Source: Candidatus Izemoplasma sp. (lineage in GTDB: Bacteria > Bacillota_I > Bacilli_A > Izemoplasmatales > Izemoplasmataceae). Taken from it: a stretch of 7,955 nt of DNA. The position numbers and the translations under genes were made by a program. The notes under the pieces were generated by a model that was given only the letters and a program-made list of their open reading frames with translations, made no database searches and had not been told where the DNA came from. The stretch covers positions 1 to 7,955 of the forward strand of contig SKGG01000079.1 in NCBI GenBank assembly GCA_007117565.1, given 5' to 3'. This document shows positions 6,024 through 7,955 of the stretch, in pieces. Within the stretch, counting starts at the first letter, position 1; every line of letters starts with the position of its first letter.

Positions 6024-6029
6024 ATTATA
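6024..6029 (-). promoter_or_regulatory. Putative promoter -10 of the DUF3137-lemA unit
   Basis: The minus strand has an exact TATAAT in the 49-base gap between the ymfH-like gene and the DUF3137 gene. The hexamer 17 bases upstream (TAGTTT, 6047-6052) is a poor -35. The start would fall near 6017, so the transcript would begin practically at the GGGAGG ribosome site. No terminator hairpin is visible in the gap, so readthrough from the peptidase genes is also likely. Confidence 0.5.
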
Positions 6030-6055
6030 ACCAAACTACGCTTAAAAAACTATGT

Positions 6056-7342
6056 TTATTTTTCCTTTACGTGACGCGGTGTCAGCCACACATAAGACCA
6101 ACGTTCAGGTGCCTTCATTGCTTTAGCAACCGGCATCAAACTTTCAAAGGTAATGGTTTGTGCGAGTGTGAGCAACTCATAAAGGTTAATGCCTTCTTGA
6201 ATGTAGCGTGTAAATTGATGTGCCACAAATTCTAAACTATCTAAACTTTGAATAAACGTCCCAATCATTTGACGATGAACACGAATGAAATCCGCTTTGT
6301 CTAAACTTAACTCTAATTCGTTGATTTGGGCTTCTAACTGTTCAATAAACACCTCAGGTTGATGTGTTTCAGAGCCGATAAGCGCGTGGGCTGTTTGTGA
6401 ATCAAACGCTGTTTCTACGCCATAAGAGTCATTTATAACACCTTCATCGAGCCATCTCTCATACGTCGATGAACTTAAGCCGAAAACCAAATCTAAGATG
6501 ATGGATTGTCTTAGCTGATGCACCACAATCGCTTCTTTCGTATCTTCAATCAACGGAAGTTTGACCCCAAATAAAACGTTTGGAGTTAACACATCTGCGC
6601 GCAGAGTAGTTGCTTTAGATACGACCTGATTTGGTTCATCCACCGTGAGTAAGTGGACCTTTTTAGGGGCTGGTGGTCCAAGGGTAATCGTTTTTTCTAA
6701 GATTTCAAAAAGCGTTTCAGGGTCATGATCTCCGACAATGACAAGTGTCGCTTTTTCAGGCGCATAAAAACTCTGATGGGCTTTCTTTAAATCTTCGATG
6801 GTAAAGTTTGCGATCGTTTCGCGCGTCCCTAAAATCTCTTCTCTAATCGGATGATGATGAAAGAGATTTTCAAGCAAGGCATAGTATTGTAAGTAATAAG
6901 GATCATCGTTATGCATGTTGAGTTCTTCTAAAATAATGCCCTTCTCTTTCTCAATCCCTGAAGGCGTAAAATGAGGCAAGAAAAACATGCTGGTGAGCGC
7001 TTGAATGTTTTCATAGAGATGATTGGTTGAACTGAAAAGATACGTCGTTTGATGGGCTGAGGTAAAGGCGTTGATGTTGGCATCATGTAAGGCAAAGAAA
7101 CGACTGAGATCTTCTCCGTCTTTTTCAAACACTTTATGTTCAAGAAAATGAGCCGTTCCTGCGGGGAGTTCAAAGATATTACCATTTAACTGTACTTTAC
7201 GGTGCACCGAGCCAATCGGTGCCGTGAGTGTCACATACGTTTTCGCAAAGGCCTCTTTACGAATAAAATAGCACGCTAAACGTCCTTGAAGATGATGGTG
7301 ATACACGACTTCGTCATAGGCTTTGTAACTGTGTTTGACCAT
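6056..7342 (-). CDS. ymfH: M16 family zinc peptidase, YmfH type
   Basis: A 428-residue M16 (pitrilysin/insulinase family) peptidase. The inverted zinc motif HFLEH is at 65-69: His65 and His69 bind zinc and Glu68 activates water. The third ligand is probably Glu140 in EKGIILEEL. The following segment LNMHNDDP parallels the YmfH family, as does the C-terminal IGTFIQSLDSLEFVAHQFTRY. Length is the usual one for the two-domain YmfH subunit. No signal peptide or membrane helix is seen, so it should be cytosolic. In Bacillus the gene follows ymfF, and M16B proteins generally work as pairs of an active and an inactive subunit; the same order is seen here. The start is ATG 7342, 8 bases after GGGGG (7351-7355); ATG 7348 lies only 2 bases from it. 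It overlaps the upstream gene by 29 bases. The substrate is unknown. Confidence 0.92.
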   Translation of the reverse strand: MVKHSYKAYDEVVYHHHLQGRLACYFIRKEAFAKTYVTLTAPIGSVHRKVQLNGNIFELPAGTAHFLEHKVFEKDGEDLSRFFALHDANINAFTSAHQTTYLFSSTNHLYENIQALTSMFFLPHFTPSGIEKEKGIILEELNMHNDDPYYLQYYALLENLFHHHPIREEILGTRETIANFTIEDLKKAHQSFYAPEKATLVIVGDHDPETLFEILEKTITLGPPAPKKVHLLTVDEPNQVVSKATTLRADVLTPNVLFGVKLPLIEDTKEAIVVHQLRQSIILDLVFGLSSSTYERWLDEGVINDSYGVETAFDSQTAHALIGSETHQPEVFIEQLEAQINELELSLDKADFIRVHRQMIGTFIQSLDSLEFVAHQFTRYIQEGINLYELLTLAQTITFESLMPVAKAMKAPERWSYVWLTPRHVKEK

Positions 7343-7955
7343 GGTCATGACCCCCAAGCGTAAAGATAGTAAGGCGTTTCAGTCGCTTAGCTAAAAGCAT
7401 AATGTCTGAAGTGTTGACAGCGTCAATGCGCTCAAGGATGTTTTCTAAAGCGAAAGGAATGTCTAAAAGATCTTCACGCATCATGCGATAAGATAACACT
7501 CTAGGCGAATCGTAGCTTTGAGCCACCCCATGTCGCAAGGTCTTTTTTGCGAGGGATAGATCCTCGTCACTGACAGGGTCTGTCTTTAAACGATCGATGG
7601 TCGTCTCTACAATGCTTACGGCTTTCTCTAAATTTTCAAATGAAAGACCGGCTTGAACCGTCAACAAACCCCAGGCGGGTGAGAGATTTGAATGGACATC
7701 ATAGGCCATACTATGTTTTTCACGAATGTCTTGAAACAGCCATGATTCACTGCCGTCACCAAGAATTTGATTCATAACAATCACCACATAGTACGCCTCA
7801 TCGCCAGGAAACACTGGACAATCATAAGCGATGTATAACCGTTCTTGAGTCACTTGGTCCTTAACATAACGAGGCGTCAATGGTTGGTGTTTGACTTGGT
7901 GGACAAACGAAGGCCAAGTAGGCTTTCTACTTAATAAATCGAAAGCATCAAAAAA
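7314..7955 (-). CDS. ymfF: M16 family peptidase-like protein, YmfF type (partial, 5' end outside window)
   Basis: The C-terminal 213 residues of an M16-family protein. The frame is open to the right edge; the methionine-like TTG at 7880 is internal, because 25 further in-frame sense codons run to 7955 without a stop. Visible are the second-domain landmarks FQDIREKHSMAYDVHSNLSPAWGLLTVQAG, close to the REK-SLAY pattern of YmfF, and the later SYDSPRVLSYRM segment. Its place directly before, and overlapping, the HXXEH-bearing YmfH-type gene supports a role as the partner subunit, which in the Bacillus pair lacks the zinc motif. The N-terminal half that would carry or lack HXXEH is not in the window, so catalytic status cannot be decided here. 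Confidence 0.85.
   Translation of the reverse strand, partial: FFDAFDLLSRKPTWPSFVHQVKHQPLTPRYVKDQVTQERLYIAYDCPVFPGDEAYYVVIVMNQILGDGSESWLFQDIREKHSMAYDVHSNLSPAWGLLTVQAGLSFENLEKAVSIVETTIDRLKTDPVSDEDLSLAKKTLRHGVAQSYDSPRVLSYRMMREDLLDIPFALENILERIDAVNTSDIMLLAKRLKRLTIFTLGGHDHGQTQLQSL

Noticed and set aside
6928..7185. Minus-strand open frame of 85 codons within the ymfH-like gene
   Set aside because: It overlaps the conserved zinc-site region in another frame, with no family resemblance.
1..7955. Search for a defence, mobile or otherwise undescribed multi-gene system
   Set aside because: All ten genes belong to recognised housekeeping or widespread families; no transposase, integrase, toxin-antitoxin pair, repeat array or compositional break was seen.

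Overview
The window looks like ordinary chromosome from a low-to-moderate GC Firmicutes or Mollicutes-type bacterium. My best guess is the Acholeplasma/Izemoplasma/Erysipelotrichia part of the tree, but this is an inference from protein similarity to Bacillus families recalled from memory, AT-rich spacers and very compact genes. TGA is used as a real stop (thyA, pdp, ssb and the ymfF-like gene all end in TGA) and Trp is read from TGG, so this is the standard bacterial code, not the Mycoplasma/Spiroplasma code. All ten genes lie on the minus strand, so the window reads as transcription from right to left.

Reading in the direction of transcription, the right end (7955 to 6056) holds a YmfF/YmfH-type pair of M16 zinc-peptidase-family proteins. 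The first is cut by the window edge; the second has an intact HXXEH site, and their ends overlap. Next (6006 to 4559) is a two-gene unit encoding a DUF3137 membrane protein and LemA, with its own -10 box and a strong hairpin/U-tract terminator. Then comes a monocistronic ssb (4386 to 4042), encoding a short tail-less SSB, with its own promoter and a terminator whose stem contains the stop codon.

Right after that terminator an extended -10 promoter starts a tightly packed five-gene operon (3967 to 142): thyA, folA, plsC, pdp and a small VOC/glyoxalase-fold gene. Adjacent genes overlap by 4 to 22 bases or are separated by 13. ThyA makes dTMP while turning methylene-THF into DHF, and FolA regenerates THF. 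Pdp phosphorolyses pyrimidine nucleosides for salvage or breakdown. PlsC makes phosphatidic acid. The VOC protein is of unknown substrate.

The left end (116 to 9) is a well-preserved TPP (THI-element) riboswitch behind its own extended -10 promoter, pointing out of the window toward an unseen thiamine synthesis or transport gene.

I found no mobile element, CRISPR array, tRNA/rRNA or convincing undescribed system. The points most worth a second look are the near-absent 5' leaders at the gene promoters, the tail-less SSB, the paired DUF3137/LemA proteins of unknown role, and two small perfect inverted repeats near promoters.
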